This document shows, piece after piece, positions 47,400 to 57,674 of a DNA stretch of 64,000 nucleotides. Under the pieces are notes generated by a model. The model saw only the letters and a list, made by a program, of their open reading frames with translations. It was not told the DNA's origin and ran no database searches. The position numbers were made by a program, and so were the translations under genes. Position 1 is the first letter of the stretch; each line of letters begins with the position of its first letter. This stretch comes from Halictus rubicundus (lineage: Eukaryota > Arthropoda > Insecta > Hymenoptera > Halictidae), in NCBI RefSeq assembly GCF_050948215.1, contig NC_135165.1:5926501-5990500 (forward strand), in the 5' to 3' direction.

Positions 47400-48053
47400 T
47401 TCTGCGATCTAGGCGTCCTGAAATACAAGCATTCCAAAATCTAGGCGTTCCGAGATCTAGGCGTTTCAAAATCTAGACGTTTTAAAATCTAGGCGTTCAG
47501 AGATCTAGGCGTTTCAAAATCTAGGCCTTCAGAGATTTAGGCGTTTCTTAATCTAGGCCTTCAGAGATTTAGGCGTTTCTTAATCTAGGCCTTCAGAGAT
47601 CTAGGCGTTGCGAAGTCGAAGCCCCGGAAATCTACGCTTTCTATGATCTAGGCGTCCCGAAATTTGGGCACTACGCAATCTAGGAGTCCCAAAAATCTAG
47701 ACGCCCCAAAATCTATACGCCCCGAAATCCATACGCCCCGAAATCTATACGCCCCGAAATCTAGACGTCTGGAAGACTAGATGTCCCGAGATTTAGGCAT
47801 CCGAAATTCAAGGCGTCCTAAAATCTAGGAATTCCGAGATCTAGGCGCCCCGAAATCTAAATGCCCCCAGATCCACGCGTCAGAATCTAGCGTCCTGAAA
47901 TCTAGGCGCCCCGAAATCTAGGTGCCCCAAGATCCACGCGTCACAATCTAGCGTCCTGAGATCTAGGCGCGCCCAGACCTAAGTGTCCCAATGTCTAGAC
48001 GCCCCGAGATCTAAACGGCCCGAGATCTGGACGCCCCGAGATCTAGGCGTTCC
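47400..48053. repeat. 16-bp minisatellite, roughly 40 units
   Basis: A degenerate tandem array with consensus GAAATCTAGGCGCCCC. Unit phase stays at 16 bp for most of the tract (for example 47696-47776), with 13- to 18-bp variants. Two larger repeating blocks are visible. One of about 32 bp (CTAGGCCTTCAGAGATTTAG and flanks) lies around 47520-47610. The other, of about 60 bp, pairs ATCCACGCGTC with ATCTAGCGTCCTGA around 47870-47915 and again around 47930-47975. This order implies repeated unequal exchange or replication slippage. A crossing open frame ends as the array begins. Confidence 0.9.
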
Positions 48054-50207
48054 CCTATCTCCCCGAATTTATTTTTCTTATGTTTCGATTCTTCCTCGAG
48101 TCAGCTGTCACGGACATAGAAGACGGTTCGAAATATTTCCGCTCTCTAGCATGAGGACGTTACGGCACAACATAGGGGGGTGATTCGATAATCATCTGAT
48201 AATTATCAACATGGTTATGCACAACCACCAGGTATGACTCTCGATCAGCGAATCGGATCGCCGCAGAACAGGTCACATGCTCCTGGAAAGTAGAAACGTG
48301 ATTACAGACTCACGATCGCGATACTGGTCGATCTAAGCGCGGAGAAGAAATTACGTTTCTATGAGGTCGCGGAACCACCTGGGTCCATGTGACCGCTGGA
48401 ACATGGGAACAACGTTTGCTATGTAACAAGCTTTCTCCGTGATCCTTTCATTTTAATTGATGGGTTTTTCTTGTCGTTGATACTAGGCGAAGAACGCGCT
48501 GATCAACTATGTTAACGAGTGTCAAAAAAAAAAGGGAGTCCGGCTCTCAGGAAGAACAGATAGTGCTCGGGTTCGTTAATGTCAGTTTGAAACCTTCACA
48601 AGTTTGAACCGAAGAAGATAATGTCACTCGGAAACTTGACTTCGTTACAAACTAAAGAACGTCAGAAGTTCTGCTACGTCCTCTTTGTTGTCCAGACCTG
48701 TCCCCATGCGACTATCATTTATTTTTGTCGACGTTAATCTTTCCTGCGAGTTTACACAAGTGTAAGTGGTTTTTAATATTGGATGATTAAAATAATTTCA
48801 GCTAGGTAATCGAGATGTACCGAGAGGTGACTGGTGAAATTATGCGAATACTTATGTACCCGAGTACTTGTTTTTTCAAGCATTTTGAATGTTCTTGCTG
48901 AACAAATGGCAAACTTGCTATCCATTTCTATTACTGTAAATGTTTCGTTGAATTTTGAATTTACCTTCATCGTCTTATAAAATTCTATCGTATGTTAATA
49001 GAATTACAAAATACATATACGAGAAACGTACTAGCGCGTGTTCCGCATACGACGTAAAGTATACGTGGTCTAGTACATGCAGAGCTCAACGGTAACCGAC
49101 AAGGAAAGTCCGTCGGAGGAAAGTCCTCCAGAAACGAGTGGTGACTACTTCGTTAAATAAAACGATTAAGATGCGGCAACATTCTCGCGGTATTCGAGCG
49201 ACCGAGCTCCCAATAAATAAAGAGCCTCGGTGCCCTTACTTCCTATAATTAGCAGAGCGCGCTGCACGGAGATGTCGTAGGAATAAATCCATTCGGTGCA
49301 TCCGCGTATCGGCCGGTGATGCGTTCTTTGCATGTCGGCGTCCGCGTTAAAGCTCGAGGCCGGCCAAATGACCAGTCATAAAGGTTATAATGAGCCTGGC
49401 CCCGTATGGTTGATCGGTCCATCGTGCACGCGGTTGGCACTCGTCGTCGTTCTCCGTTTCCACGTACCTCGCCGCGCCTCGTTTCGTCCTCCTCGAGCTC
49501 AAAGCCCGTCCTCTTTCGCTCGCTCTCGCCAGCCGGCGCTCGTCTCCTTCGATACAAACTCCCGGGGCCCAGCTACAGTCGAGATAATCAAAAGGCGCCC
49601 CGCATTCGGCAGAACTTCTGGAATTCGCGTCGGTGCATTGTATTCTCGCCATTATCCGCCACGAAAACTTGGCAGAGATGAAACTGCGTGTCTTTCTCTC
49701 CACCGGCTCCTCTCACCTTTCTCCGGCGACCACTCCCTCCGTGTAAACGTCGCTCTTTCTCCCCCTCTTTCTCTCTCTTTCTCTCTCTCTCTCTCTTTGT
49801 CCTTTCTCTCGTTCTTTTCGCCGGTTACGTTCCTCCGATTTTCTCCTCGCGAGTCTCTTAGTTCTCACGATCCAAGCGGTCCCCGCGTAAATAATGACTT
49901 CCGGATCGACCTTTAATTTCCGAGGCGACCGACTCGACTCGACCACGCTCCTCCACTTCCGGATTGTCATCGTAGATTCTACGGGGGCTCGGGAAACCTA
50001 TAGAAACGCTGCCTGTAAATCCTACATCCTACATCGAAGATCGCCGATTAGATTTTCGGAGCTCCGATGATTTCATCCCCCAAAACAAGTCCAAGCACGT
50101 ACGAACTTCTTCCAATATATCAGTCATGAATTACTTCCGCTGAACACAGTCAAAAATTATTGAGGGAGTGTGAAAAGACAATAACGAGAATGGTTACATA
50201 GAAATTA
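48054..50207. other. Gene-free stretch
   Basis: Positions 48180-49100 are AT-leaning with no features. Positions 49250-49960 are GC- and CT-rich, with long biased frames (up to 194 codons) on both strands and the CT tract at 49761-49797. No gene or RNA is recognised. Confidence 0.4.
49761..49797. repeat. (CT)n-type microsatellite
   Basis: A CT-rich tract with TTT interruptions. Confidence 0.9.
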
Positions 50208-50427
50208 TTAACCCTTAGCACTCGAATGACGACTATAAGGCGCCGCTGAAAATTGCTGTATCATTATTAAGAATATTTTTTATTGTTATTATACTCGTAT
50301 TGTACGAGTAAATCGCACCATTTTCGTATACATAACACGAAAAAAAAAATACATAGAAGGGAAGTATTCTAGGTCGGAAGAAATGTTTCATTTTGGAGTT
50401 AAAATAGCTTCGAGTGCAAAGGGTTAA
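50208..50427. mobile_element. TTAA MITE, family 2
   Basis: A 212-bp element between TTAA at 50208-50211 and 50424-50427. The left end is CCCTTAGCACTCGAA and the right end TTCGAGTGCAAAGGG. The interior matches 25866-26107 with one deletion of about 30 bp near position 50295. Non-coding. Confidence 0.88.
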
Positions 50428-50739
50428 CTCTCTGCACTTCGTTCGCCCTGAGACAGTGTTAATCTCCTGCTAATAAATATTTGTATATGCATTACAACGA
50501 AGCAGACCGATAAAAGGAATCGAAATCAAGAGATTCGCAAATATTTATAATTCATTGAACTGCAATATTCAATACTGTCCCAGTTTGTTAATTCGTGTCA
50601 GGTGGAAAATGTGTCGTACGTTGATCTAATGTATTGTATGTATTTTAATGATTGCATATCGTGTTCCCGAAGAATTGTCGCAATTTTTGTTTCGACACAC
50701 CATGATTACAGAGTAAGTCAGTTATGAGAGAGTTCGGTG
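50428..50739. other. Gene-free AT-rich stretch
   Basis: Nothing recognised. Confidence 0.4.
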
Positions 50740-51118
50740 TAAATACTTCAGTTTCGGTTTCAGTTGAACGACTTGCCTCGGACCTAGCTCCTCTTCTCGG
50801 AAATTTCGCTACAGAGCCGGGATTTGGCACAGAGCTGGTCGCAGCCATTAGCACCGACGGATAGCAATATCTCGGAGATCAGAGATCGAAGGTGGACCAC
50901 CTGGCCAAGGTCACCGAGGCGAAAGCGGGAACGCGGTCGCAGTGGAGTCGCGAGTTGCGGTTCCGCGACAGGCTGCGTTTGCGTCACGCACTGTACAGGA
51001 TGAAGCCGTGGCGGCGAACGAAGGTGGACGAAGGTAGAAGAGACAGACAGTCGAGACAAACGCGTAGGAACGAGAGAGAAAGCGAAAGAACGAAGGGAAG
51101 AGATAAAGACTGGGGGAT

Positions 51119-51129
51119 GGAGAGAGAGT

Positions 51130-51170
<41 letters not shown>
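51119..51170. repeat. (GA)n microsatellite
   Basis: A GA run with a TGAGAAA interruption near the start and GG near the end. Confidence 0.95.
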
Positions 51171-51171
<1 letters not shown>

Positions 51172-51289
51172 CCGTTCGCCGTCCCATGGCGTGCGATCTA
51201 CAGAACGCTCGATTTTTTTCTTCGGCTTTCATTCCTGCTCTTTCCTCTCGCCCACCCCTGTCTTCCTTTCTCTTCGTCTTCGTCGGAGC

Positions 51290-51342
51290 TGTGCGGAGCG
51301 GTGCGGAGCGGTGCGGCGCGGCGGCGGCGGCGGCTGCACACG
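51290..51342. repeat. GTGCGGAGCG / CGG short tandem repeat
   Basis: Three copies of a 10-bp GTGCGGAGCG unit are followed by GCGGCGCGG and about five CGG units. The alanine and arginine runs in the crossing frames come from this repeat. Confidence 0.85.
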
Positions 51343-51782
51343 TGTACGTGTGCGCGTGCTCCATCTTCGTTCGCCTTCTCTCTTTCTCGTTTTTCTTTCC
51401 GCCGGTTCTTCTGCTTCTCGCTTTTTACCCCCGCGTCCTCCTCCTCCTCCTCCTCCTCTCCTTCAGCACCACCACCATCGGGATCGCAGCCTCCTCCACC
51501 ACGGTCCGTACCTGTCCATTCTTTTGTCGAATCTCCGCTCGCTTTTTCGGGATACGTACGCGCCGGATCGGGGTAAGATGGCTCGTGTTATTTTTTCTTT
51601 CGACGCTGGTAACGCGGAACGATTTTCTTTGGTCAGCAACATCTACGAGTCCGTAATATGGCTTATAATACGCACCCGACGTAACTACCATTTTACCTCC
51701 GTTCACCTTTTTATTCTTTCTTTCATTTTCCCCTGCATCATGATTTCTTCTTTCGTTCGCGGATTATTTGAATCCGTTTCGA

Positions 51783-51989
51783 TTCAACACTAGGTTCACG
51801 GAGCACTAAAAAGTACTATTTTACAATATTTTATAAAAATAACATGAATGCATCCTTCAAAATTTGTAGCCATATTTTTTTTAGTAATATATACCCAACG
51901 AAATCAATTTGTTAGATAATTCCTCATGGTTGCCCCTTTACAATCTCAATATTCGTAAATTAAAAGTATTAGAATCTGTCAAGTGCTAA
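51783..51989. mobile_element. TTAA MITE, family 1
   Basis: The left end is TTCAACACTAGGTTCACG and the right end is AAGTGCTAAA, both degraded from TTAA plus CACTAGG. The interior matches 1-148 over its whole length (TTTGTAGCCAT, ATATATACCCAACG, TACAATCTCAATATTCG). Confidence 0.75.
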
Positions 51990-52289
51990 AGAAACTCAAA
52001 TCAATGATTAACTGTAAGACACAAATGATTTGTACGATTGGACTGCGAATTTTATGCATTTATAACAACAATAGGTCAAGTACAAAACTGGAAAGATAAT
52101 AGAAGAATTTTAGGACATTGTTATATTATTTTCGAGTTTCTATGGTGGTTAAAGTTAACCTTCAATTTCTTACAATTCTTGTCTCACACAAAGGCCCGCT
52201 GTCTAAATATGACTAATATGACTGATGCAAGTTATTTGGTCTTTGGAGATTGGCGGTGAAATAATTAATTATAGTCGTGCGATGGGTTT
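51990..52289. other. Gene-free stretch
   Basis: ACTGCGAATTTTATGCATTT at 52042 looks like a lone end of MITE family 3. Nothing else recognised. Confidence 0.4.
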
Positions 52290-52725
52290 ATGTGTTAATG
52301 TGACCGAAGAGATACGAATTCCAAACCATCCGACATCTCTAAAACTAATGTTGCTGTCAAAGTATTGAGTAAATACATCCACGTGAAAATCAGTGGAAAT
52401 GGCAATTGACTTGGTTACCCTCGCCACCACCTTCTCTTCTTAATTAGAAACCAAAGGATAACCGTAAAATTATTTTTATTTTCGAAGCATTGCACGGTCG
52501 TATCTCTGAAATACCATGTTTTTAGTACGTCTATGCGAAAATCGGCGAAGATAACGATCGTCTCTTTTACCCACGTTACCACCATTTATTCTGTATGTAG
52601 CTTTTCATTTGAAGGGATAAGGGTAAAGTAATTTTTGTTTTCAGAGCATTGCAAGATCGTTTTGCTGAAGTACCGTGTTTTTAGTACGTCCATGCGAAAA
52701 TCAGTGGAGGTGGCGATCGGCTCCG
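52290..52725. repeat. ~155-bp tandem repeat, about 2.5 units
   Basis: GTTTTTAGTACGTC occurs at 52518 and 52677, and GCGAAAATC (GTGAAAATC in the first unit) at about 52384, 52536 and 52695, giving periods of about 152 and 159. Each is preceded by TTTTCNNAGCATTGCA and followed by GAAG/GGAG and a CGATCG-like phrase. Diverged and non-coding. Confidence 0.75.
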
Positions 52726-53124
52726 TTCGTGCCTCTCCTCCCGCTCTCTCTCTCTTCTCCCCGGCTCGGAGGGGAACGCCGCGCGGAATTACGGCGAGCG
52801 CAAAGTCACGGCTAATGAAGTCGCAATTCAACCATTTTACCATTCGCCGATTCCACGGTGAGGGCTGATCGAGCGACCGCGAGCCAGCGCAAGAAAGAGA
52901 GCCAGCCCGGGACTGGTCGTGCAGATTTATTTGCCCCGGGCCGGCCCTTTTGTATCGGCATACTTAACGGCGGCGGCGAACAGCCTCGGGGAGGGGAATC
53001 TTAATGCCGCGCGTCCGAGTAATTTAGCGAAAGCGTATCTCGCGATGGGCCGATCCGTGGTACCGGACGACTACCCTTTGTCTCCCGGAACTCGGATTTC
53101 CATCGCGCCGAGGCACCCAGAACC
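52726..53124. other. Gene-free GC-rich stretch
   Basis: No gene recognised. It lies between two tandem-repeat loci. Confidence 0.4.
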
Positions 53125-53810
53125 GATTCGCCGAGAGCAACTGGGAAATCGATTCGTTTCGAGCTATAAAATCCGGTTGCTTAACCCTATTGCACGTGGT
53201 CGAACCCTGATCGAAAATGCCGAGCCAAACTAAACTGAAATCTATCATCGCCCAAAACCGATTTTTACATTACTCAAATATTTACTCTTATTGTATCGAA
53301 TTGAAACGAAGAAGTTGTTGCAACCGATTTCCGAAGACAAAATGGAAAATCGACTCGACCAAACGATAGAATCCGGTCGCTGATGATTCAACGTGAAAGA
53401 GGATGTCTGTAATTGATTCCCCCGAACGGAACTATAGCGATGCAATCCGGTTACGCAATAATACAGCGTGTTCTTAAAACGATTTGGAAAGCGAGCGGGA
53501 AATCGGATGATATCGAGCGATCGGATCCAGTTTTTTAACGATTTAACGCACGGACGAGGCATCACTGTAACCGATAGGGAAAATCGAGTCTATTACAGCG
53601 ATGAAATCCAGTTTGTTAATGACACTGCGAGAGGAAGAAGGATCGCTGCATCCTATTTGCAAGGGATAGGCAGGAAATCGACTCTCGATCGATCACGGGA
53701 ACCAGTTTTTTTTTAATTACACGACCTTCGGAACGGTTCGAACCGATTCGCGAGAGGGAGACTGGAAAATCGGCCGGATCGAGCGGTGAAATCTAGTTTT
53801 TCGGTGAGTA
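53125..53810. repeat. Degenerate ~80-100-bp tandem repeat, about seven units
   Basis: A core phrase GGAAATCG...CGATNAAATCCGGTT recurs near 53149, 53342, 53426, 53498, 53576, 53671 and 53762. Most are preceded by AACCGATT and a short GA-rich run and followed by TTAACGA or a variant. Spacing varies from about 75 to 100 bp (one gap ~190), so the array is old. No open frame persists. Not homologous to any of the MITEs listed. Confidence 0.7.
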
Positions 53811-54294
53811 AAGGAACAGAGGAAACGGGGGTGGCATCGATTCACCGATTTCCTGCGGAATGCCGACCTTGCTGTTGCAAAACCGCGCGACACGTGTTAT
53901 CGCACCGTAAATATTCTATGGACAGCCCGGGATAAATGCCCGGGCAAAAAGCGGAATTCCTGTCGGATGAATTTTATACGATCCACGCCACTTCGACGTT
54001 CGATTACTTCCCGTCTTTTTGTTGCTCCTGTTTTGTTATTACGCGGGGCAAAAAGGATGCCGGCTCACCTTGACGGGAGCGAGCATCCGAGCACCGCGGA
54101 GAATCCCGCATCCTTCTCGAACGGAAAAAGCTTCTTGATGCCGGTTTTTCGACTGTGGTCTCGTTACGAGGTGACCCACAATTCGTATGCTCTCTGTCAA
54201 GGCCGCTGCCCCGGTGCATGGGACGTTGCACTCCGTTGCAATCGATCCTCGCAGGTCCTATGTTCATACATCATTTTATAAATGCATTATAGCA
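53811..54294. other. Gene-free stretch
   Basis: Mixed composition. Nothing recognised. Confidence 0.4.
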
Positions 54295-54701
54295 TTAACC
54301 CTCGGAGGGGGGGGGGGGGCATTCTTATAGCTAGACTGCGGATGTTTACAGTAAATGAAAATGCTGTGCATTAATTTCTAGGACCAGGGACAACAGAGAA
54401 ACGTTTATTTCTTTTTTAAATAATATTAGCGAATTAAAAGCAATTCTACAGTATCTGCAAATGCTTTAAATGGTTTTAATATTTTGCATTTGATCTACTC
54501 ATGTTTCTCATGAATGCATAAAATCTGTGGTATACTAATAACTATGGAATCATGTGTCACTTCCGGTAGACACGTTAATCTTTCTGGTGTTGCTAATAGA
54601 ACAGCAGTTTATTTAATTAATTCGCCAGAGACTAAGTAATCGAATGACGATTTAGATACTCTGGGTCACAATAGACCCGGATTCCGCCGTCGTAGGGTTA
54701 A
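54295..54701. mobile_element. TTAA element with CCCT ends carrying a nested MITE
   Basis: TTAACCCTCGGAGGG at 54295 faces CGTCGTAGGGTTAA at 54698-54701. Complemented, the right end reads TTAACCCTACGACGG, so the first 8 bases are identical. Just inside the right end is GGGTCACAATAGACCC, a partly self-complementary phrase. The interior is interrupted at 54331-54536 by a family 3 MITE, and a 13-G run sits at 54307-54319. Without the insert the element would be about 200 bp. Non-coding. Confidence 0.6.
54331..54536. mobile_element. MITE, family 3, nested
   Basis: The left end is CTAGACTGCGGATGTTTA and the right end TGAATGCATAAAATCTGTGG. The interior shares ACAGTATCTGCAAATGCTTT and the TTTCATGAATGCAT right arm with 26835-27040. 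It lies wholly inside the TTAA element, so it inserted later. Confidence 0.7.
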
Positions 54702-55054
54702 GACGTGTAATAGGACATGTATTTCAAACTCGTTAGAGAGAATTATCTAAATGTTTATGTAATGAGGGACAACTTCTTGGCGCTCAATCAAAAAACCATT
54801 TGAACGATCAAACTGCAAATGACCTGTCATCCAGCCTAATGAAAACGACTCGGGATAAAACTACCGATAGCATTGGCGTCAGCAGAACATATAGAAGCTG
54901 CATTAAAATTCCTGTATCTAATAAGCATCGTACACAGAAATATAAATAGCCAAGTAGATCGAGCCTGCCATGTACCAGACAGACGACGCGAACGCTTAAA
55001 AAGAGAACGAATGATCGAAAAGTTTCGTCCGATGAAACAGATCGAAGAGTGTCG
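54702..55054. other. Gene-free stretch
   Basis: Nothing recognised. Confidence 0.4.
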
Positions 55055-55271
55055 TTAACGCTAGGTTTACGGACCGCTACAAGTCACTGTATTTTACATT
55101 ACTTTATACAAATAACAAGAATATATCTATTCAAATTTTTAGCCATTTTATAAACGGTATAAACACATGATTTGAATCATTCCTCGCGGATACGTCTTCG
55201 CAATCACAATAACCGTAAACTGAAAATATTACGAAACCGTCATGTTGAAGGGTCGGTAAACCCAGTGTTAA
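55055..55271. mobile_element. TTAA MITE, family 1
   Basis: A 217-bp copy, left end TTAACGCTAGGTTTACGG, right end GTAAACCCAGTGTTAA, with TTAA at both ends. The interior TAGCCATTTTATAAACGGTA and CGTCATGTTGAAGGGTCGG correspond to 1-148. This is the most nearly full-length copy with both TTAA sites kept. Confidence 0.85.
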
Positions 55272-56270
55272 AGAGTACCCTGAAGATGTAATCTCAATGA
55301 ACCCCTATTTGTCAGCGCATCCTCGATCCCCGATCGGAAAGGTGTTCGCGAGGATCGAGTTAAACGGGACTACTCGGTTGGCATCCTGTTTTCGCGATGC
55401 AGGAAACGAGCGCCGAGCGTTTCACTTTGCCGATGATTTAACCGCGAGGCGAACGGCATCGGAGGAGATAGTATCTTCGATGCTCGTAAAAGCGAATCAC
55501 CAGGCTAGCACGCGTCAAACGGAGGAAAATATCATAGGCGGTCTGAATACCGTAGGCGCTGGAGGCGGAAGCCCGCTGCAAATACTTTCGTTTACGCGGC
55601 AGGGCCGTAAACATGCCCCCGGGAGTGGGAGGGGGAGGGGTGACAAGACGGGGGCCCCCTCTGCGTGACTGTGAGAACGTAATCGTCGACGATGCTTTCC
55701 ACGTCGCTCGTAAGGAAGTTGCCAACACCGATAGGAACGCGAAAGCGTTGATAGCTCGTTGATTAGCGCGTCGGAGATCCTCCCCCCTTTCCCCCTCGCG
55801 GCCCCCGCCCCGCTGAATAATCGAAGCTCGCCAGCTTTCGTCGAGATTCATAGGATGCTTTAACGTCGCAACTGCAGTGGCATTTCGCGCCGTGCCACGC
55901 TCGCTGGAATCTCCTCCGGATAGACCGTCGCAAGATTCTCCTATCAGCTTTTTATGACGGACCCCGGGAACACTCGACGAAACGTCCTTGCTTCCAACTT
56001 TACAACTCCTGCCGACTAAAAAAGACTCTGCCGCGATACACCGTACCCTTTTACTCTCGTATCTCTCTCTCTCTCCCTCTCTCTTTCTCTCTCCATTCGA
56101 AACAGTTACGCTTTGATCCGTTCGTTATTTCATATTTCAACCGAGGGCATAAAGAGGGCGAATTGTTAGAGCCACTTGCGTGGATTGACGATTCTACGTT
56201 GAAATAGCAGATCGTTCGATGAAAACCTTGATACTCTCTTATTACTGTTTTACGAAGTATCATTCGACGT
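55272..56270. other. Gene-free stretch
   Basis: GC-rich at 55300-55960, with opposing domainless frames (123 and 137 codons). The (CT)n tract is at 56061-56093. Confidence 0.4.
56061..56093. repeat. (CT)n microsatellite
   Basis: A CT run interrupted by CC and TTT. Confidence 0.9.
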
Positions 56271-56679
56271 ATACAGGGTGTCCCATTTCAAGTTTCACAC
56301 GCAATAGTTTCCCAAACTATAACTCGTTGTAAACAATATTCAAAATAAAAATTACTCTGTTTCTCTGTTTCTCTGTTTCTCTGTTTCTCTGGGTAGATGT
56401 GCGTCCGTCTGAGCTGAATTTGAAACGGCACCGAATGACCTTGAGTGAGCTTGGAAGACGAAAGTGTTATAGGTCAGTGAATTCGTCTCGGATACACGCT
56501 TACAGGTATTAAAAACCTTGATGATTTCACCTTGAAATCTCGGAAGCACGTTCACCTAGAGGAGATTTGTGACCACCATAAGATCTCTCCCCCGAAACAG
56601 AGTTTGATTTGAAGAATTTTTTACAATGAGCTACAGTTTCGGAAACTACTTGAGAAACTTCAAATGGAACACCCTGTAT
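56271..56679. mobile_element. ~409-bp MITE with long inverted repeats (CAGGGTGTCCC)
   Basis: The left end is ATACAGGGTGTCCCATTTCA. The right end, complemented, is ATACAGGGTGTTCCATTTGA. Complementarity continues for about 90 bp through GTTTCCCAAACTATAACTCG against GTTTCCGAAACTGTAGCTCA and TTGTAAA. TA flanks both ends, suiting a Tc1/mariner-like or related target preference (inference). The (CTCTGTTT)n microsatellite lies just inside the left arm. The loop has no recognised coding sequence. Confidence 0.8.
56355..56391. repeat. (CTCTGTTT)n, 8-bp repeat
   Basis: About 4.5 perfect copies of CTCTGTTT lie at the inner edge of the MITE's left arm. The right arm shows the corresponding CAGAG only once (near 56598), so the repeat expanded after the arms diverged. 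Confidence 0.9.
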
Positions 56680-57319
56680 ATGTGCTATATTCGATACTTT
56701 CTCAAGTCTTCCGGCCAGCTGAGAATACGTTATAATTTGAACAGTATCGATCTAGAAGTTTCATCGGCAAAGCCCGATATTTTTGCATGCGCGATGAGCG
56801 ATGGAGACCGATATCTTGAACCCATCAAATCAACGAACCAACCGGATCCTTTGTGATCGAACAACAGGGCTTGTAGGATGATTACAGGCAACCGGCCGAC
56901 CGGTTGCCTCGATTGCGCTACTGCCTAAACGACAATGACCCTCTTCGGTCAATGAATGACCACCAGCTGCTGCGGAGTAATCGCCTGTCACCTACAAACC
57001 ACGAAGAACTCTCTATCGGCCGATCGAAACAGAATAGGTCGCGCGATTAACCACGGTTAAGCTTCGACAAAGATCCCTCTCCTGTCTGGCCAATTTTCCT
57101 CTGCACGGTCCTTGAAAACTGCGCGGATTCCATTAGAAACCACCAGATCGCGTAAATAAATTCCAGCATCCATGGCAAAACCTGTGACTATTTTTTTTTT
57201 CAATTTGCTAATCATCAGACTGTTGATCCATATGCAGACGCAGATTTTTGTGGATTATTTTATGAATATTGGATTCGTAGGAGATCATATGATGAATACA
57301 TTCAGCCAGATTTTTAGCA
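56680..57319. other. Gene-free stretch
   Basis: Nothing recognised. Confidence 0.4.
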
Positions 57320-57457
57320 GCTCTTACGATAATGTATGTTCTAAGGAATAAATGTGTTAAATAAATTTCCTGTAAATGCATTTTTACAATCACGATAATT
57401 CTAAATTAAAGAATGTAGAACCCGTCATTTTCACAGGTCCCTTAAATCTTCTATTAA
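57320..57457. mobile_element. TTAA MITE, family 1, right part
   Basis: GATAATGTATG, TGTGTTAAATAA, TGCATTTTTACAATCACGAT, CCCGTCATTTTCACAGGTCC and a degraded TTCTATTAA end follow the order of 1-148. The left end is not recognisable and the start is approximate. Its terminal TTAA (57454-57457) is also the left TTAA of the next MITE. Confidence 0.6.
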
Positions 57458-57674
57458 CCCTTAGCACTCGGATGGCGTATCATTATTAAAAATATTTTTT
57501 ACATTATTAAATGTGTTTGTATTGAATAAATTACTAAACACTTTGGTATTGTACGAGTAAATTGCACTATTTTCGTATGTATAACATGAAAAATGTATAT
57601 ATATATATATAGAAGGGAAATATTCTAGGTCAGAAGAAATGTTTCGTTTTGGAGTTAAAATAGCTTAAGGTTAA
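57454..57674. mobile_element. TTAA MITE, family 2, right end damaged
   Basis: The left end TTAACCCTTAGCACTCGGA is intact and the interior matches 50212-50423, including TTGTACGAGTAAATTGCAC. At the right end the CGAGTGC segment of the inverted repeat is deleted, leaving AGCTTAAGGTTAA. An expanded AT run (57596-57610) sits where the sisters have ATATATAC. Probably immobile now. Confidence 0.8.

Larger units (their letters stand above)
50740..51580 (+). promoter_or_regulatory. Weak candidate promoter / 5' untranslated exon
   Basis: An abrupt change occurs from AT-rich sequence to CpG-rich sequence. TCAGTT, matching the arthropod initiator, occurs twice (about 50745 and 50758). A (GA)n tract at 51119-51170, GTGCGGAGC repeats and a CGG run at 51290-51340 follow, and GGTAAGATGG near 51570 could be a splice donor. 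Such a mix is common near insect developmental promoters, but each item is weak and no coding exon follows within the window. No TATA box is seen, and no downstream promoter element sits at the proper spacing. Equally likely a non-functional GC-rich patch. Confidence 0.15.

Noticed and set aside
47400..48053. CRISPR-like array
   Set aside because: Units are 16 bp, contiguous and degenerate, with no spacers; the genome is eukaryotic.
49332..49916. 194-codon open frame rich in Ser and Leu
   Set aside because: The Ser/Leu run is translation of a CT microsatellite; the rest shows no homology I recognise.
51128..51793. 221-codon open frame with Arg-Glu repeats
   Set aside because: It begins in a (GA)n microsatellite, crosses a CGG repeat, and ends in a MITE. 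Two other plus frames of similar length overlap it.
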